Assembly: GCA_944376805.1 (NCBI GenBank)
Contig: CALWDX010000057.1
Span: forward strand, 1 to 35,070
Direction of reading: 5' to 3'
Origin: an uncultured Clostridia bacterium
GTDB lineage: Bacteria > Bacillota > Clostridia > Lachnospirales > CAG-274
Length of the DNA stretch: 35,070 nt
Shown here: positions 26,837-35,070 of the stretch, one piece after another
Layout: each line of letters begins with the position of its first letter
How positions within the stretch are numbered: position 1 is the stretch's first letter
Notes under the pieces: model-generated
What the model was told of the DNA's origin: nothing
What the model saw: the letters and a program-made list of their open reading frames with translations, nothing else
Databases searched by the model: none
Made by a program: the position numbers and the translations under genes

Positions 26837-28561
26837 ATGAAAGAAATTAGATTTTTTGCTTTTATAATTGTAATAATAGGTATTATATATATTATCCCTA
26901 TTACATCTGTTGGTGATGTAAATAAAAATAGTGAACAAACCTTTTTAGAAGCTAATATAAATATAGATAATAAACCTAATTTATATAATAATGTTAATAA
27001 TGATGAAAGTGAAGATAGTGAACCTGTTGTAGAAGATAAAAAAGAAGAACCTAAAAAAGAAAATAATACTATAAAGAAAATTTTAAAAAATTCTAAAAAA
27101 CAAGCTTTAAATAAAGAAAAAGTTAAAAATCAAGTTGAGGTAAAACAAGAAAAATTACATCAAAAACTTATCTTTGAATACAAACAATTAGAAAAACATG
27201 ATAAACCTCTTGTTTATAAAATAAAATATCCAATATTTAATAATAAAAATATTGAACAAAAAGTAAACTCTCATATATCTGAATTAGCAAATGATTTTAA
27301 AAATGAGTTTTCTCAATATGAACCTGTTATAGCTGAAGAAAAATTTATTTTTAATTTAGATACAGATATGTATATACTAAATGATAGTCTTTTATTTATA
27401 AAATTTAATGTAGAAAGAAATTATAATACATATCCTAATCCAGTTAAATTTTTTGAAACATATATTTTAGATATAAAAAAAGAACAATTTGTAAATATTG
27501 AAAATATTTTAAATAAAGATTATGAAGATTTATTTTATTTAAGTGCAAAAAATTACTTTTTAAATAATTATGGTATTAATATAACTAAACAAAGTGAAAA
27601 CTATAATGACATAAAACCAGATAAAGAAGTTTATAGAAAATTATTTATAAAAAGTGATTTTGCTGAAATATTTTTCTATGATTATAAAAAACAAGAAGAA
27701 ATAAGTATAAAAATGCCTGTTGAAAATATATTGGGATATATTAACAAAGAATATTTACAAACAACAACTATAATTACTACAGAGGCTACTACAGAAAGTA
27801 CAACTATTATAGAAACTACTACAAAAGAAACAACAACTTTACAACAAACAACTAAAGTTACAGAAACACAACAAACTACAGAAAAGGAAACTGTTACAGA
27901 AGAAACAACAAGTAATAATAGTAACATAAACAATAAAAGAAAAATTGATAAAAATAAACCTATGATAGCCTTAACTTTTGATGATGGTCCTAATAGTGCT
28001 ACAACAAATAAAATATTGGATATTTTAGAAAAAAATAATTCAGTTGCTACATTTTTTGTTGTTTCAAGAAGAATAGAAAAAGATATTGAAACTTTAAAAA
28101 GAATGGATAGTTTAGGAAATCAAATAGGAAATCACACAGCTAATCATAAAGATTTAACTAAAATTTCTAAAGAACAAATAAAATCTGAAGTTGATATTAT
28201 AAATAATAAATTAAAAAAAGCAATAGGTAAAGAAGCAAGTATTGTAAGAGTTCCTTATGGAGCTACTAATGACAATGTTAAAAGTGCTATAAATTATCCT
28301 ATTATTATGTGGAATGTTGATACAAGAGATTGGAAAAGTAGAAATGCAAAATCTGTTGAACAACAAGTAATAGGTAAAGTAAAAGATGGTGATATTATAT
28401 TAATGCACGATTTATATGAAAGCACAGCACAAGCTTGTGAAACTATTATACCAAAACTTATAGAACAAGGTTATCAATTTGTTACAATAGATGAACTTTT
28501 TGAATATAAGGGTATAGAAATGAAAAATGGTACTAAATATTCTAATGCAAATAAAAAATAA
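26837..28561 (+). CDS. PdaC-like polysaccharide deacetylase with RsiV/DUF3298-type domain
   Basis: A 574-residue exported or membrane-anchored enzyme. An N-terminal hydrophobic segment (about residues 5-23) precedes a charged Lys/Glu linker (50-110). A domain at about 115-305 resembles the DUF4163/DUF3298 module found in RsiV and in Bacillus subtilis PdaC. A Thr-rich spacer (about 311-362) follows, and the NodB deacetylase domain ends the protein (about 375-560). Catalytic motifs are TFDDGP near residue 380, HTANH near 432, and RVPYGATND. PdaC removes acetyl groups from peptidoglycan N-acetylmuramic acid and confers lysozyme resistance (family knowledge). The domain order is as in PdaC, but the Thr spacer is unusual. 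The next gene begins 3 bases after the stop. Confidence 0.85.
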   Translation: MKEIRFFAFIIVIIGIIYIIPITSVGDVNKNSEQTFLEANINIDNKPNLYNNVNNDESEDSEPVVEDKKEEPKKENNTIKKILKNSKKQALNKEKVKNQVEVKQEKLHQKLIFEYKQLEKHDKPLVYKIKYPIFNNKNIEQKVNSHISELANDFKNEFSQYEPVIAEEKFIFNLDTDMYILNDSLLFIKFNVERNYNTYPNPVKFFETYILDIKKEQFVNIENILNKDYEDLFYLSAKNYFLNNYGINITKQSENYNDIKPDKEVYRKLFIKSDFAEIFFYDYKKQEEISIKMPVENILGYINKEYLQTTTIITTEATTESTTIIETTTKETTTLQQTTKVTETQQTTEKETVTEETTSNNSNINNKRKIDKNKPMIALTFDDGPNSATTNKILDILEKNNSVATFFVVSRRIEKDIETLKRMDSLGNQIGNHTANHKDLTKISKEQIKSEVDIINNKLKKAIGKEASIVRVPYGATNDNVKSAINYPIIMWNVDTRDWKSRNAKSVEQQVIGKVKDGDIILMHDLYESTAQACETIIPKLIEQGYQFVTIDELFEYKGIEMKNGTKYSNANKK

Positions 28562-28564
28562 GGA

Positions 28565-30346
28565 GTGATTAAAATAAAAACTTTATTAGTAGCTATAAAT
28601 GCTAAATATATACATACATCATTAGCAGTAAGAAGCATAGATGTATATTGTAAACAAAATAATACAAATATTAATGTAAAAGAATTTACTATAAATAATA
28701 ATGAAGATACCATTATAAATGAAATATATGCAGAAAAACCTGATTTTTTAGGTTTTTCTTGCTATATATGGAATATAAATTTAGTTTTAGATTTAATTTC
28801 TACTATAAAAAAACTTTTACCTAATATAAAAATATTTGTAGGTGGTCCAGAAGTTAGCTATGAATATGAATATATTTTTGAAAAAGGTGTAGATATAGTT
28901 TGTATAGGTGAAGGAGAAAAAACAGTAAAAGAATTAGTTGACAATTTTAATAATAAAAAATGTATAGATAGTTCTTTTAAAAATATAGATGGTATTGCTT
29001 TTAAATTAGATAACAATATTATTGTAACAAAAGATAGAGAGTTATTATGTTTAGATGAAATACCTTTTGTATATAAAGATGGTTTAGAAGGTACAGAACA
29101 CAAAATATTATATTATGAAGCATCTAGAGGTTGTCCTTATAGTTGTCAATATTGTTTATCTTCATTAGAAAAAGGACTTAGATTTTTAAGTGAAGAAAGA
29201 GTGAAACAAGATTTAAACTTTTTCTTAAAAAATAATGTAAAACAAGTAAAATTTGTAGATAGAACTTTTAACTGCAATAAAAAGTTTGCTCTTATGATAT
29301 GGAATTATTTAATTGATAATGATAATGGCATTACAAATTTTCATTTTGAAATATCAGCAGATATAGTAGATGATGAAATGTTAGAAACTTTAAAAAGGGC
29401 AAGACTTGGACTATTTCAATTTGAAATAGGTGTTCAATCTACTAATGATGCTACTTTAGATGAAATAAAAAGAAAAACAAATTTACAAAAACTTTTTGAT
29501 AAAGTTAATAAAATAAAAGAATTGAAAAATATACACCAACATTTAGATTTAATAGCAGGATTACCTTTTGAAGATTATGAAATATTTAAAAATTCTTTTA
29601 ATGATGTTTTTAATGTATATCCAGAACAGTTTCAGCTTGGCTTTTTAAAACTTTTAAAAGGTTCAGGGCTTAGAATAAATGCTAATAAATATGGTATAGT
29701 TTATAAAGAAAAAGCTCCTTATGAAGTACTTTATACAAGTCTTATAAACTATGATAAAATGAATATGCTTAAAAGTATTGAAGAAATGGTAGAAACTTAT
29801 TATAATTCAGATAAAGCTATTAATACTATAAAATATGGTATAAAGTTTTTTAATTCATCTTTTGATTTTTTTGAAAATTTAGCTATTTATTGGGAAGAAA
29901 ATAACTATAATAATGTTAGTCCTAGTAAAATGAAATTATATGAAGTTATATATACATTTTTAAATAATATTGATAATATAGATAAAAATATTTTAAATGA
30001 AATAGTAAAATTTGATATACTATTAAATGATAATATTAAAAGTTTACCAACTTGGATAAATACTGATTATAATAGTAATTTTAAAGAAAAAGAAAGATTA
30101 TTTTATAATAATAAAGAAAATATAGAAAAATATATACCACATTTAAATAATTATGATGCTAAACAACTTAGTAGAATGTGTTATTTTGAAAAATTTAATA
30201 TTGATATAGAAAATATAATAAATAGCAATTTTAATATTATAGACAAAAAAGAAACTTATATATTATTTGATTATTATACAAAAAATGATTTAATATATAA
30301 AGTTAAATATCACTTTTTAGAAAGAGGTAATTTTTATGAGGCTTAG
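28565..30346 (+). CDS. B12-binding-domain radical SAM protein
   Basis: A 593-residue protein from the GTG at 28565. It has an N-terminal cobalamin-binding-like Rossmann domain (about residues 5-130, with KIFVGGPEVSYE and CIGEGEKT). The radical SAM core (about 180-370) carries the cluster motif GCPYSCQYC (C190, C194, C197). The C-terminal region is of the DUF4080 kind. Such proteins probably catalyse methylations or other radical reactions on unknown substrates. The start is odd: family members usually begin M-K-x-LLV, and here that methionine is replaced by ATA (28574), 8 bases after AAGGAG, while the GTG overlaps the Shine-Dalgarno. It overlaps nth by 11 bases. Confidence 0.85.
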   Translation: MIKIKTLLVAINAKYIHTSLAVRSIDVYCKQNNTNINVKEFTINNNEDTIINEIYAEKPDFLGFSCYIWNINLVLDLISTIKKLLPNIKIFVGGPEVSYEYEYIFEKGVDIVCIGEGEKTVKELVDNFNNKKCIDSSFKNIDGIAFKLDNNIIVTKDRELLCLDEIPFVYKDGLEGTEHKILYYEASRGCPYSCQYCLSSLEKGLRFLSEERVKQDLNFFLKNNVKQVKFVDRTFNCNKKFALMIWNYLIDNDNGITNFHFEISADIVDDEMLETLKRARLGLFQFEIGVQSTNDATLDEIKRKTNLQKLFDKVNKIKELKNIHQHLDLIAGLPFEDYEIFKNSFNDVFNVYPEQFQLGFLKLLKGSGLRINANKYGIVYKEKAPYEVLYTSLINYDKMNMLKSIEEMVETYYNSDKAINTIKYGIKFFNSSFDFFENLAIYWEENNYNNVSPSKMKLYEVIYTFLNNIDNIDKNILNEIVKFDILLNDNIKSLPTWINTDYNSNFKEKERLFYNNKENIEKYIPHLNNYDAKQLSRMCYFEKFNIDIENIINSNFNIIDKKETYILFDYYTKNDLIYKVKYHFLERGNFYEA

Positions 30347-30989
30347 TGAAAGAGTTAAAGAAGTTACAAGGCTTTTAGATGAACATTATAAAACAGAAGA
30401 CAAATGTTATTTAAATCATACTAAACCTTATGAACTTTTAATAGCAACTATGCTTAGTGCACAATGTACAGATGATAGAGTTAATATTGTAACAGAAACA
30501 CTTTTTAAAAAATATCCTACATTAGAAAGTTTTGCATCAGCAGATTTATTAGAAATGGAACAAGATGTAAAACCTACAGGATTTTATCATAATAAAGCAA
30601 AAAATATAATATTAACTGCAAGAAGACTTTTAGAAGTATATAATGGTGAAGTACCTTCAAGTATAGAAGATTTAACAAGTTTAGCAGGAGTTGGAAGAAA
30701 AACAGCTAATGTTGTTAGAAGTCATATTTTTAATTTACCTAGTGTAGTAGTAGATACACATGTTAAGCGTATATCTAAAAAACTTGGACTTGTTAAAAAT
30801 GATGACCCAGTAAAGATTGAATTTGAATTAATGAAAATATTGCCCAAAGACCATTGGATAAGGTATAATACGCAAGTTATAGCACATGGTAGAGCAATAT
30901 GTAAAGCTAGAAATCCTAATTGTCCTATATGTTTTTTTCAATCTTGTTGTAAAGAATATGAAAAAATAGAAAAACAAAATAAAAAGTAA
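30336..30989 (+). CDS. nth: Endonuclease III
   Basis: A 217-residue base-excision-repair DNA glycosylase/AP lyase that removes oxidised pyrimidines. The helix-hairpin-helix is LAGVGRKTANVV, with the catalytic K122, and D140 follows in VVDTHVKR. The iron-sulphur cluster loop is intact with C189-x6-C196-x2-C199-x5-C205, and an extra C204 lies next to the last ligand. The start lies inside the previous gene (11-base overlap), so it is cotranscribed and translationally coupled to the radical SAM protein. Full length. Confidence 0.95.
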   Translation: MRLSERVKEVTRLLDEHYKTEDKCYLNHTKPYELLIATMLSAQCTDDRVNIVTETLFKKYPTLESFASADLLEMEQDVKPTGFYHNKAKNIILTARRLLEVYNGEVPSSIEDLTSLAGVGRKTANVVRSHIFNLPSVVVDTHVKRISKKLGLVKNDDPVKIEFELMKILPKDHWIRYNTQVIAHGRAICKARNPNCPICFFQSCCKEYEKIEKQNKK

Positions 30990-31070
30990 GCATAAAAATT
31001 TTTATTTAAGTCAACAATATAATTAAGGTGGTGATGGCTTGAATAAAAATTTTTTGTTTCTCTAATAGGA

Positions 31071-31391
31071 TTGATAGCAGGATTTTTTAATGGTCTTTTT
31101 GGTTCTGGTGGTGGTAGTATACTAGTACCAAGTTTAGAAAGATTTTTAAAAATGGAAGAACATAAAGCACATTCTACAACAATAGCTATTATTTTACCTT
31201 TATCAATAGTAAGTATTTTTATATATTTTAATGGTATAGATATAGATATTAAACAAGTTATAGTAGTTTCTTTAGGTGGTATATTAGGAGGCTTTATAGG
31301 TGCTAAATATTTAAAAAAAATACCAGCTAAATGGCTTCATAAAATATTTGGTATATTTATGCTTTTAGGTGCTTGGAGACTTATTTTATGA
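31071..31391 (+). CDS. TauE/SafE half-size permease, first partner; start apparently frameshifted
   Basis: The open frame gives 106 residues with GLFGSGGGSILVPSL, the TauE/SafE family signature, and three or four membrane helices. Upstream, AAGGTGGTGA and a TTG at 31039 would start MNKN, but that frame stops at once. With one more base in the A5/T6 run (31045-31055) it would read through VSLIGLIAGFFN into this ORF. Either the gene is broken by a one-base indel, or initiation occurs at the internal TTG (31071), which lacks a good site. Half-size TauE/SafE proteins often occur as adjacent pairs and export sulphite or related organosulphur anions. The second partner overlaps as ATGA. Confidence 0.7.
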   Translation: MIAGFFNGLFGSGGGSILVPSLERFLKMEEHKAHSTTIAIILPLSIVSIFIYFNGIDIDIKQVIVVSLGGILGGFIGAKYLKKIPAKWLHKIFGIFMLLGAWRLIL

Positions 31392-31780
31392 TAATATGGT
31401 TATTTTTAGTTGGTTTAATATCTGGTGTTATTAGTGGTATGGGTATAGGTGGAGGTGTTATATTAATACCTGCTCTTACACTATTTTTTGATTTTGAACA
31501 AAAAGTAGCACAAAATATTAATTTATTATATTTTATACCTACTGCTATTATAGCTATTTTTATACACAATAAAAATAAAAATATTGAAAAACAAGGTCTT
31601 TTTAAAATAATAATATTTGGTATAGTAGGTGCTATTTTAGGTTCTCTTATTGCTATAAATTTAAAAGGAGAAATACTTAGAAAAATTTTTGGTTGGTTTT
31701 TATTATTTATGGGTTTAAGTGAAATATTTAAAAAAGAAAAGGGGCAAAAAAATGGAACTAATGAAATTTCAAAGGTTTAA
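31388..31780 (+). CDS. TauE/SafE half-size permease, second partner
   Basis: A 130-residue protein with about four membrane helices and the family motif GLISGVISGMGIGGGVILIPAL. I chose the ATG at 31388, which overlaps the TGA of the first partner. A TTG at 31373 would extend it inside that gene. The C-terminus is charged (FKKEKGQKNG) and overlaps the following small gene. The two halves probably assemble to a full eight-helix transporter. The substrate is unknown; sulphite, sulphonates and similar anions are typical of the family. Confidence 0.8.
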   Translation: MIIWLFLVGLISGVISGMGIGGGVILIPALTLFFDFEQKVAQNINLLYFIPTAIIAIFIHNKNKNIEKQGLFKIIIFGIVGAILGSLIAINLKGEILRKIFGWFLLFMGLSEIFKKEKGQKNGTNEISKV

Positions 31781-31922
31781 AGAAGATTTTATTAATGCAG
31801 ATACAGATAAAAAAATAGAAATGTATATTTCAACAGAAGGTTTAACACAATATCAATATAAAGAACTTTTAAAAGAGTTTCCCTATAGTGAAATAGATAA
31901 ATTGGAAAAAGCATTAGCATAA
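31752..31922 (+). CDS. Small hypothetical protein
   Basis: A 56-residue protein, MELMKFQRFKEDF onward, predicted to be mostly helical and soluble, with an acidic and basic mix. I chose the ATG at 31752, 6 bases after AAAGGGG. A longer frame from 31719 lies inside the permease gene and lacks a site. It overlaps the permease end by 29 bases, so it belongs to that operon. A strong terminator follows. Not recognised. Confidence 0.6.
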   Translation: MELMKFQRFKEDFINADTDKKIEMYISTEGLTQYQYKELLKEFPYSEIDKLEKALA

Positions 31923-31927
31923 AAATA

Positions 31928-31955
31928 ACCACCAGTTTTAACTGGTGGTCATTTT
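31928..31955. terminator. Bidirectional terminator
   Basis: ACCACCAGTT (31928-31937) and AACTGGTGGT (31940-31949) are exact reverse complements, giving a 9-10 bp GC-rich stem with A-rich and T-rich flanks on either side. It serves the small gene and the convergent proS. Confidence 0.88.
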
Positions 31956-31957
31956 TA

Positions 31958-33391
31958 TTAATAAGCTTTAGCCCAATAAACCATTTTTGTAGCTGGTTTA
32001 CCACAACATATGCAAGTATCAGAAATATTTTCTTGTTCAAAAGGTATACAACGAGATGTAGCCCCTGTTAACTCTTTAATTTTATCTTCGCAATTTCTAT
32101 CACCACACCACATAGCCTTAATAAAGCCTGGTTTTTCTTTAAGTTGATTTTCAAATTGTTCTAAAGTTGTAGCAGTAAATGTATTTTCGTTTCTATGATT
32201 TAATGCTTTATTGTATAAGTCTTGTTGTAAAGTTTTAAGCATTTGTTCAATAGTTATTTCTAATTCATCTAAATTTACAAAAACTTTTTCTCTATTATCA
32301 CGGCGTACTAAAACACATTGATTATTTTCTATATCACGAGGGCCTATTTCTAATCTTAAAGGTACACCTTTCATTTCATATTCACTATATTTCCAACCAG
32401 CAGATTTATCACTTAAATCAATTTTAACTCTATAATTTTTAGATAATTTTTCTTTAAGTTCATTAGCTTTTTCTATAACACCATCTTTTTTCATATTGAT
32501 AGGTAAAATAACAATTTGAATAGGTGCAATGTTAGGAGGTAAAACAAGTCCATTATTATCACTATGAACCATTATAAGCCCACCTATTAAGCGTGTAGAC
32601 ATACCCCAAGAAGTTTGATGTGCATATTGTAATTTATTTTCTTTGTCAGTATATTGAATACCAAATGCTTTAGCAAAACCATCACCAAAATTATGAGAAG
32701 TACCAGATTGAAGTGCTTTACCATCGTGCATTAAAGATTCTATTGTATAAGTAGATTTAGCACCTGCAAATTTTTCTTTATCAGTTTTTTGTCCTTTTAT
32801 AACAGGCATAGCTAAAAAGTCTTTACAAAAATCTGCGTATATATTTAACATTCGTAAAGTTTCTTCTTGTGCTTCTTCTTCTGTTGCGTGTACTGTATGT
32901 CCTTCTTGCCATAAAAATTCAACACTTCTTAAAAATGGTCTTGTTGTTTTTTCCCATCTAACAACAGAACACCATTGATTATAAAGCATAGGTAAATCCC
33001 TATAAGATTCTACAACATTTGCATAGTGCTCACAAAATAAAGTTTCAGATGTAGGTCTAACACAAAGACGTTCAGCTAATTTTTCAGAACCACCATGAGT
33101 AACCCAAGCTACTTCTGGAGCAAATCCTTCTATATGGTCTTTTTCTTTTTGTAAAAGACTTTCTGGTATAAACATAGGCATACAAACATTTTCGTGTCCT
33201 GTTTCTTTAAATTTTTTATCAAGTTCTTTTTGTATAAGTTCCCATATAGCAAAACCATAAGGTCTTAAAATCATACAACCTCTAACAGAAGAATAATCAA
33301 TTAAATCGGCTTTTTTTACTATATCAGTATACCATTGTGCAAAATCTTCTTCCATAGATGTTATTTCTTTTACTAATTTTTCTTTAGACAT
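31958..33391 (-). CDS. proS: Prolyl-tRNA synthetase, archaeal/eukaryote-like type
   Basis: A 477-residue class II synthetase without the bacterial editing insertion. It begins [19 protein letters not shown] with [15 protein letters not shown]. Motif 2 is seen in [22 protein letters not shown]. Motif 3 lies near [17 protein letters not shown], and an anticodon-binding domain follows from about residue 290. The C-terminal zinc-type domain has CGDRNC and CICCGKPA and ends in Tyr, as in archaeal-type enzymes. GGAGAG precedes the ATG. Upstream lies a T-box leader with a proline specifier. This ProRS type is usual in many Clostridia and Mollicutes. Confidence 0.96.
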   Translation of the reverse strand: MSKEKLVKEITSMEEDFAQWYTDIVKKADLIDYSSVRGCMILRPYGFAIWELIQKELDKKFKETGHENVCMPMFIPESLLQKEKDHIEGFAPEVAWVTHGGSEKLAERLCVRPTSETLFCEHYANVVESYRDLPMLYNQWCSVVRWEKTTRPFLRSVEFLWQEGHTVHATEEEAQEETLRMLNIYADFCKDFLAMPVIKGQKTDKEKFAGAKSTYTIESLMHDGKALQSGTSHNFGDGFAKAFGIQYTDKENKLQYAHQTSWGMSTRLIGGLIMVHSDNNGLVLPPNIAPIQIVILPINMKKDGVIEKANELKEKLSKNYRVKIDLSDKSAGWKYSEYEMKGVPLRLEIGPRDIENNQCVLVRRDNREKVFVNLDELEITIEQMLKTLQQDLYNKALNHRNENTFTATTLEQFENQLKEKPGFIKAMWCGDRNCEDKIKELTGATSRCIPFEQENISDTCICCGKPATKMVYWAKAY

Positions 33392-33431
33392 AATATTTCT
33401 CTCCTTAACAAAAAATTTTAAAATAAAAAAG

Positions 33432-33645
33432 GCTTAGCAAAAAATAAAAAGGGACCAAAAACGGCGGTACCACCCTTATTAATGCAAAGCATTCACTCAT
33501 AACCTATTAACGCTAGGAAAAACGCTATATTTTCATATAGAAGCTAGAAGGGTAGGTTCTGTATAGGCTAATAAAGATTTTCACCAAACATCTTTTCTCT
33601 GAAAAAAGCTAATATACATACTAGTCCCTTTTAAACACTTATAAA
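33432..33645 (-). ncRNA. T-box leader (proline) upstream of proS
   Basis: On the minus strand the invariant T-box AGGGTGGTACCGCCG is present (33462-33476). Upstream a long stem I carries AGAA-CCT-A, with the CCT specifier codon at 33554-33556, a proline codon. Downstream a terminator can form from AAGGG...ACC with GGTCCCTT, followed by TTTTTATTTTTT (about 33440-33477). Uncharged tRNA-Pro would stabilise the antiterminator and allow proS to be transcribed (family knowledge). The outer limits are approximate. Confidence 0.93.
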
Positions 33646-33653
33646 TATATATA

Positions 33654-33682
33654 AGAATATAATAAAATTTATTTTATGTCAA
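33654..33682 (-). promoter_or_regulatory. Promoter of the proS T-box transcript
   Basis: On the minus strand TTGACA (33677-33682) is followed after 17 bases by TATTCT (33654-33659). The -10 is weak. Confidence 0.55.
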
Positions 33683-33688
33683 GGGGTA

Positions 33689-33717
33689 TTGACAAATAAA
33701 ATTATATTAATTATAAT
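33689..33717 (+). promoter_or_regulatory. Consensus promoter of the GntR/ABC operon
   Basis: TTGACA (33689-33694), 17 bases, TATAAT (33712-33717): full consensus. Its -35 lies only 6 bases from the -35 of the divergent proS promoter. Confidence 0.8.
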
Positions 33718-33721
33718 AAGT

Positions 33722-33742
33722 GTATGAAGATAATTAATACAA
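33722..33742 (+). promoter_or_regulatory. Possible GntR (YtrA-type) operator
   Basis: TGTAT at 33721-33725 and ATACA about 11 bases later form a spaced dyad at the expected transcription start of the gntR operon, where YtrA-type regulators usually bind. The arms are only five bases, so this is weak. Confidence 0.25.
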
Positions 33743-33764
33743 TATATACGAAAGGAGGAATTTT

Positions 33765-34115
33765 ATGTTTAATATAGATTTTAGAAACCCTAAACCAATA
33801 TATGAACAACTAGTTGATAGTATAGAAAAATTGGCTATTAAAGGTATATTAAAACCAGATGAACAATTACCAAGTGTCAGACAATTAGCTATGGAATTAT
33901 CTATTAATCCTAATACTATACAAAGAGCTTATACAACCCTTGAAAGTAAAGGTATAACATATTCTGTTAAAGGTAGGGGAAGTTTTATATCACCAGATTG
34001 TAAAGATGCTATAAATGTTAGACTTGAAAATATAAAAAGTGAAATTCAAAAACTTATAGATGAAGCTAAAGATATAGGAGCATCTGAAGATTTAATTTTA
34101 AGTTGGTTTAAATGA
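33765..34115 (+). CDS. GntR-family regulator, YtrA type
   Basis: A 116-residue regulator with the GntR winged helix at residues 8-76: NPKPIYEQLVDSIEKLAIKG, LPSVRQLAMELSINPNTIQRAY, and ESKGITYSVKGRGSFI. The C-terminal part is a short helical dimerisation tail without a ligand domain, which defines the YtrA subfamily. These usually repress the ABC transporter operon they sit in, often one for peptide antibiotics or wall stress. AAAGGAGG precedes the ATG. The ATPase gene follows after 13 bases. Confidence 0.93.
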   Translation: MFNIDFRNPKPIYEQLVDSIEKLAIKGILKPDEQLPSVRQLAMELSINPNTIQRAYTTLESKGITYSVKGRGSFISPDCKDAINVRLENIKSEIQKLIDEAKDIGASEDLILSWFK

Positions 34116-34128
34116 AAGGAGAGTTTTT

Positions 34129-35028
34129 ATGATACAAGCTACAAATGTAACAAAAAAGTTTGATAAAGTTTTAGCTGTAGATAACGTTTCAGCTACAATA
34201 AAAAATGGTAATGTATTTGGTCTTATAGGTACTAATGGGGCAGGAAAATCTACTTTTTTAAGAATGGCATCTGGTATATTAAAACCAGATAGTGGTTCAA
34301 TAAAAATTGATAATAAAGAAGTTTTTGAAAATATAGATGTTAAAAGTAAGTTTTTTTATATATCAGATGAACAATTTTTCTTTGTAAATTGTACACCAGA
34401 AGATATGAAAAATTATTATACAACAGTATATAAAAATTTTGATATTGATAGATATAAAAACCTTATGAAATCTTTTAATTTAGATGAAAAAAGAAAAATA
34501 AAAACTTTTTCTAAAGGTATGAAAAAGCAAGTTTCTGTTATATGTGGTGTATGTTCTAGAGCGGACTATTTATTTTGTGATGAAACTTTTGATGGTTTAG
34601 ACCCAGTTGTTAGACAGGCAGTAAAAAGTATTTTTGCACAAGATATAGAAGAAAGAAATCTTACACCAATTATAGCATCTCATAACCTTAGAGAACTTGA
34701 AGATATATGTGATAATATAGGTCTTTTACATAGAGGGGGTATGGTATTATCTAAAGATTTAGAAGAATTAAAACTAGATTTACACAAAGTGCAAATAGTT
34801 TTTAAAGATGGCATACCAGAAGACTTATTTAATAAATTGCATATAATGAAAACAGAGAGTAGAGGGTCTTTAAATGTATTTACTATAAAAGGTAATGGTG
34901 AACATATAAATAGTTATTTAAATAGCTTACAACCAATATTTTTTGAAATGTTACCACTTTCTTTAGAAGAAATATTTATAGCAGAAACGGAGGAAATAGG
35001 TTATGATATCAAATCGCTTATCATTTAA
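34129..35028 (+). CDS. ABC transporter ATP-binding protein
   Basis: A 299-residue ATPase. Walker A is GTNGAGKST (about residues 34-42). The signature is FSKGMKKQVS instead of LSGGQ, as in YtrB/BcrA-like transporters. Walker B is YLFCDETFDGLD and the H-loop ASHNLREL. A C-terminal extension of about 80 residues follows the core. AAGGAGAG precedes the ATG. It lies between a YtrA-type regulator and a permease gene that overlaps its end, so it probably drives export or sensing of a peptide or antibiotic. The substrate is unknown. Confidence 0.93.
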   Translation: MIQATNVTKKFDKVLAVDNVSATIKNGNVFGLIGTNGAGKSTFLRMASGILKPDSGSIKIDNKEVFENIDVKSKFFYISDEQFFFVNCTPEDMKNYYTTVYKNFDIDRYKNLMKSFNLDEKRKIKTFSKGMKKQVSVICGVCSRADYLFCDETFDGLDPVVRQAVKSIFAQDIEERNLTPIIASHNLRELEDICDNIGLLHRGGMVLSKDLEELKLDLHKVQIVFKDGIPEDLFNKLHIMKTESRGSLNVFTIKGNGEHINSYLNSLQPIFFEMLPLSLEEIFIAETEEIGYDIKSLII

Positions 35029-35070
35029 TTTTAAGTTATTTAAAGAAGAATATAAAAAATATATATGGGC
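35003..35070 (+). CDS. Probable ABC transporter permease, N-terminal fragment
   Basis: An ATG at 35003, behind GGAGG (34989-34993), opens a frame that runs off the window after about 22 residues (MISNRLSFNFKLFKEEYKKY, then IW). It overlaps the ATPase gene by 26 bases. The basic start and position suit the membrane partner of the ABC transporter; the fragment is too short to prove this. Confidence 0.55.
   Translation, partial: MISNRLSFNFKLFKEEYKKYIW

Noticed and set aside
27682..27933. Valine-rich 83-residue minus-strand ORF
   Set aside because: It is the complement of the Thr-rich spacer in the deacetylase gene, not a gene.
31792..32040. 82-residue minus-strand ORF crossing the terminator after proS
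   Set aside because: It runs across the bidirectional terminator and the end of proS in another frame and has no ribosome site.

Overview
The window is chromosomal DNA from a very AT-rich, low-GC Gram-positive anaerobe of the class Clostridia, most likely near the Lachnospirales (inference). The basis is strong AGGAGG ribosome binding sites, many sigma-A promoters with 17-base spacers, a proline T-box leader, S-layer homology (SLH) proteins, archaeal-type ProRS, single-chain GlyRS and the diverged clostridial type of IMP dehydrogenase. No tRNA, rRNA, CRISPR array, transposase or phage structural gene is visible. Most genes are core or housekeeping.

Layout. 1-2.8 kb: a SLOG-family protein, a candidate type I toxin-like locus, then a minus-strand pair of plsC and a CLC-type (probably fluoride) antiporter gene broken by a homopolymer frameshift. 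2.9-4.0 kb: a two-gene lysis cassette (holin and M15 endolysin) with no other phage genes. 4.0-8.2 kb: an aldo/keto reductase converging on a minus-strand block of an ArsB/SLC13-type permease, aspartokinase lysC and an unknown membrane-anchored protein. 8.3-10.2 kb: a peroxide-stress operon (yaaA, bcp, GNAT) whose promoter overlaps a PerR-like box. 10.2-11.6 kb: the infC-rpmI-rplT operon with its attenuator leader. 11.6-12.7 kb: an unknown protein next to a NADAR-domain protein. 12.8-17.4 kb: two exported SLH proteins separated by a 42-bp perfect palindrome. 17.5-24.3 kb: pyrG, glyQS, aldo/keto reductase, guaB and a formate/nitrite transporter, each with its own promoter or terminator. 24.4-31.0 kb: a PhoB/PhoR-like two-component system, a PdaC-like polysaccharide deacetylase, a B12-binding radical SAM protein and endonuclease III. 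31.0-31.9 kb: paired half-size TauE/SafE exporters and a small protein. 31.9-33.7 kb: proS with its T-box, divergent from a YtrA-type GntR regulator and ABC transporter operon that runs off the window.

The least ordinary material is in translation and reading frames: an AUU start on infC, an apparent AUA start on the radical SAM gene, strong internal ribosome binding sites inside lysC (a separate regulatory subunit) and the endolysin (a free C-terminal domain), and three loci each out of frame by one base at a six-base A/T run. I see no clear new defence system. The best accessory candidates are the toxin-like locus, the lone lysis cassette with its dyad operator, and the unknown/NADAR pair. 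All family assignments come from reading motifs, without database searches.
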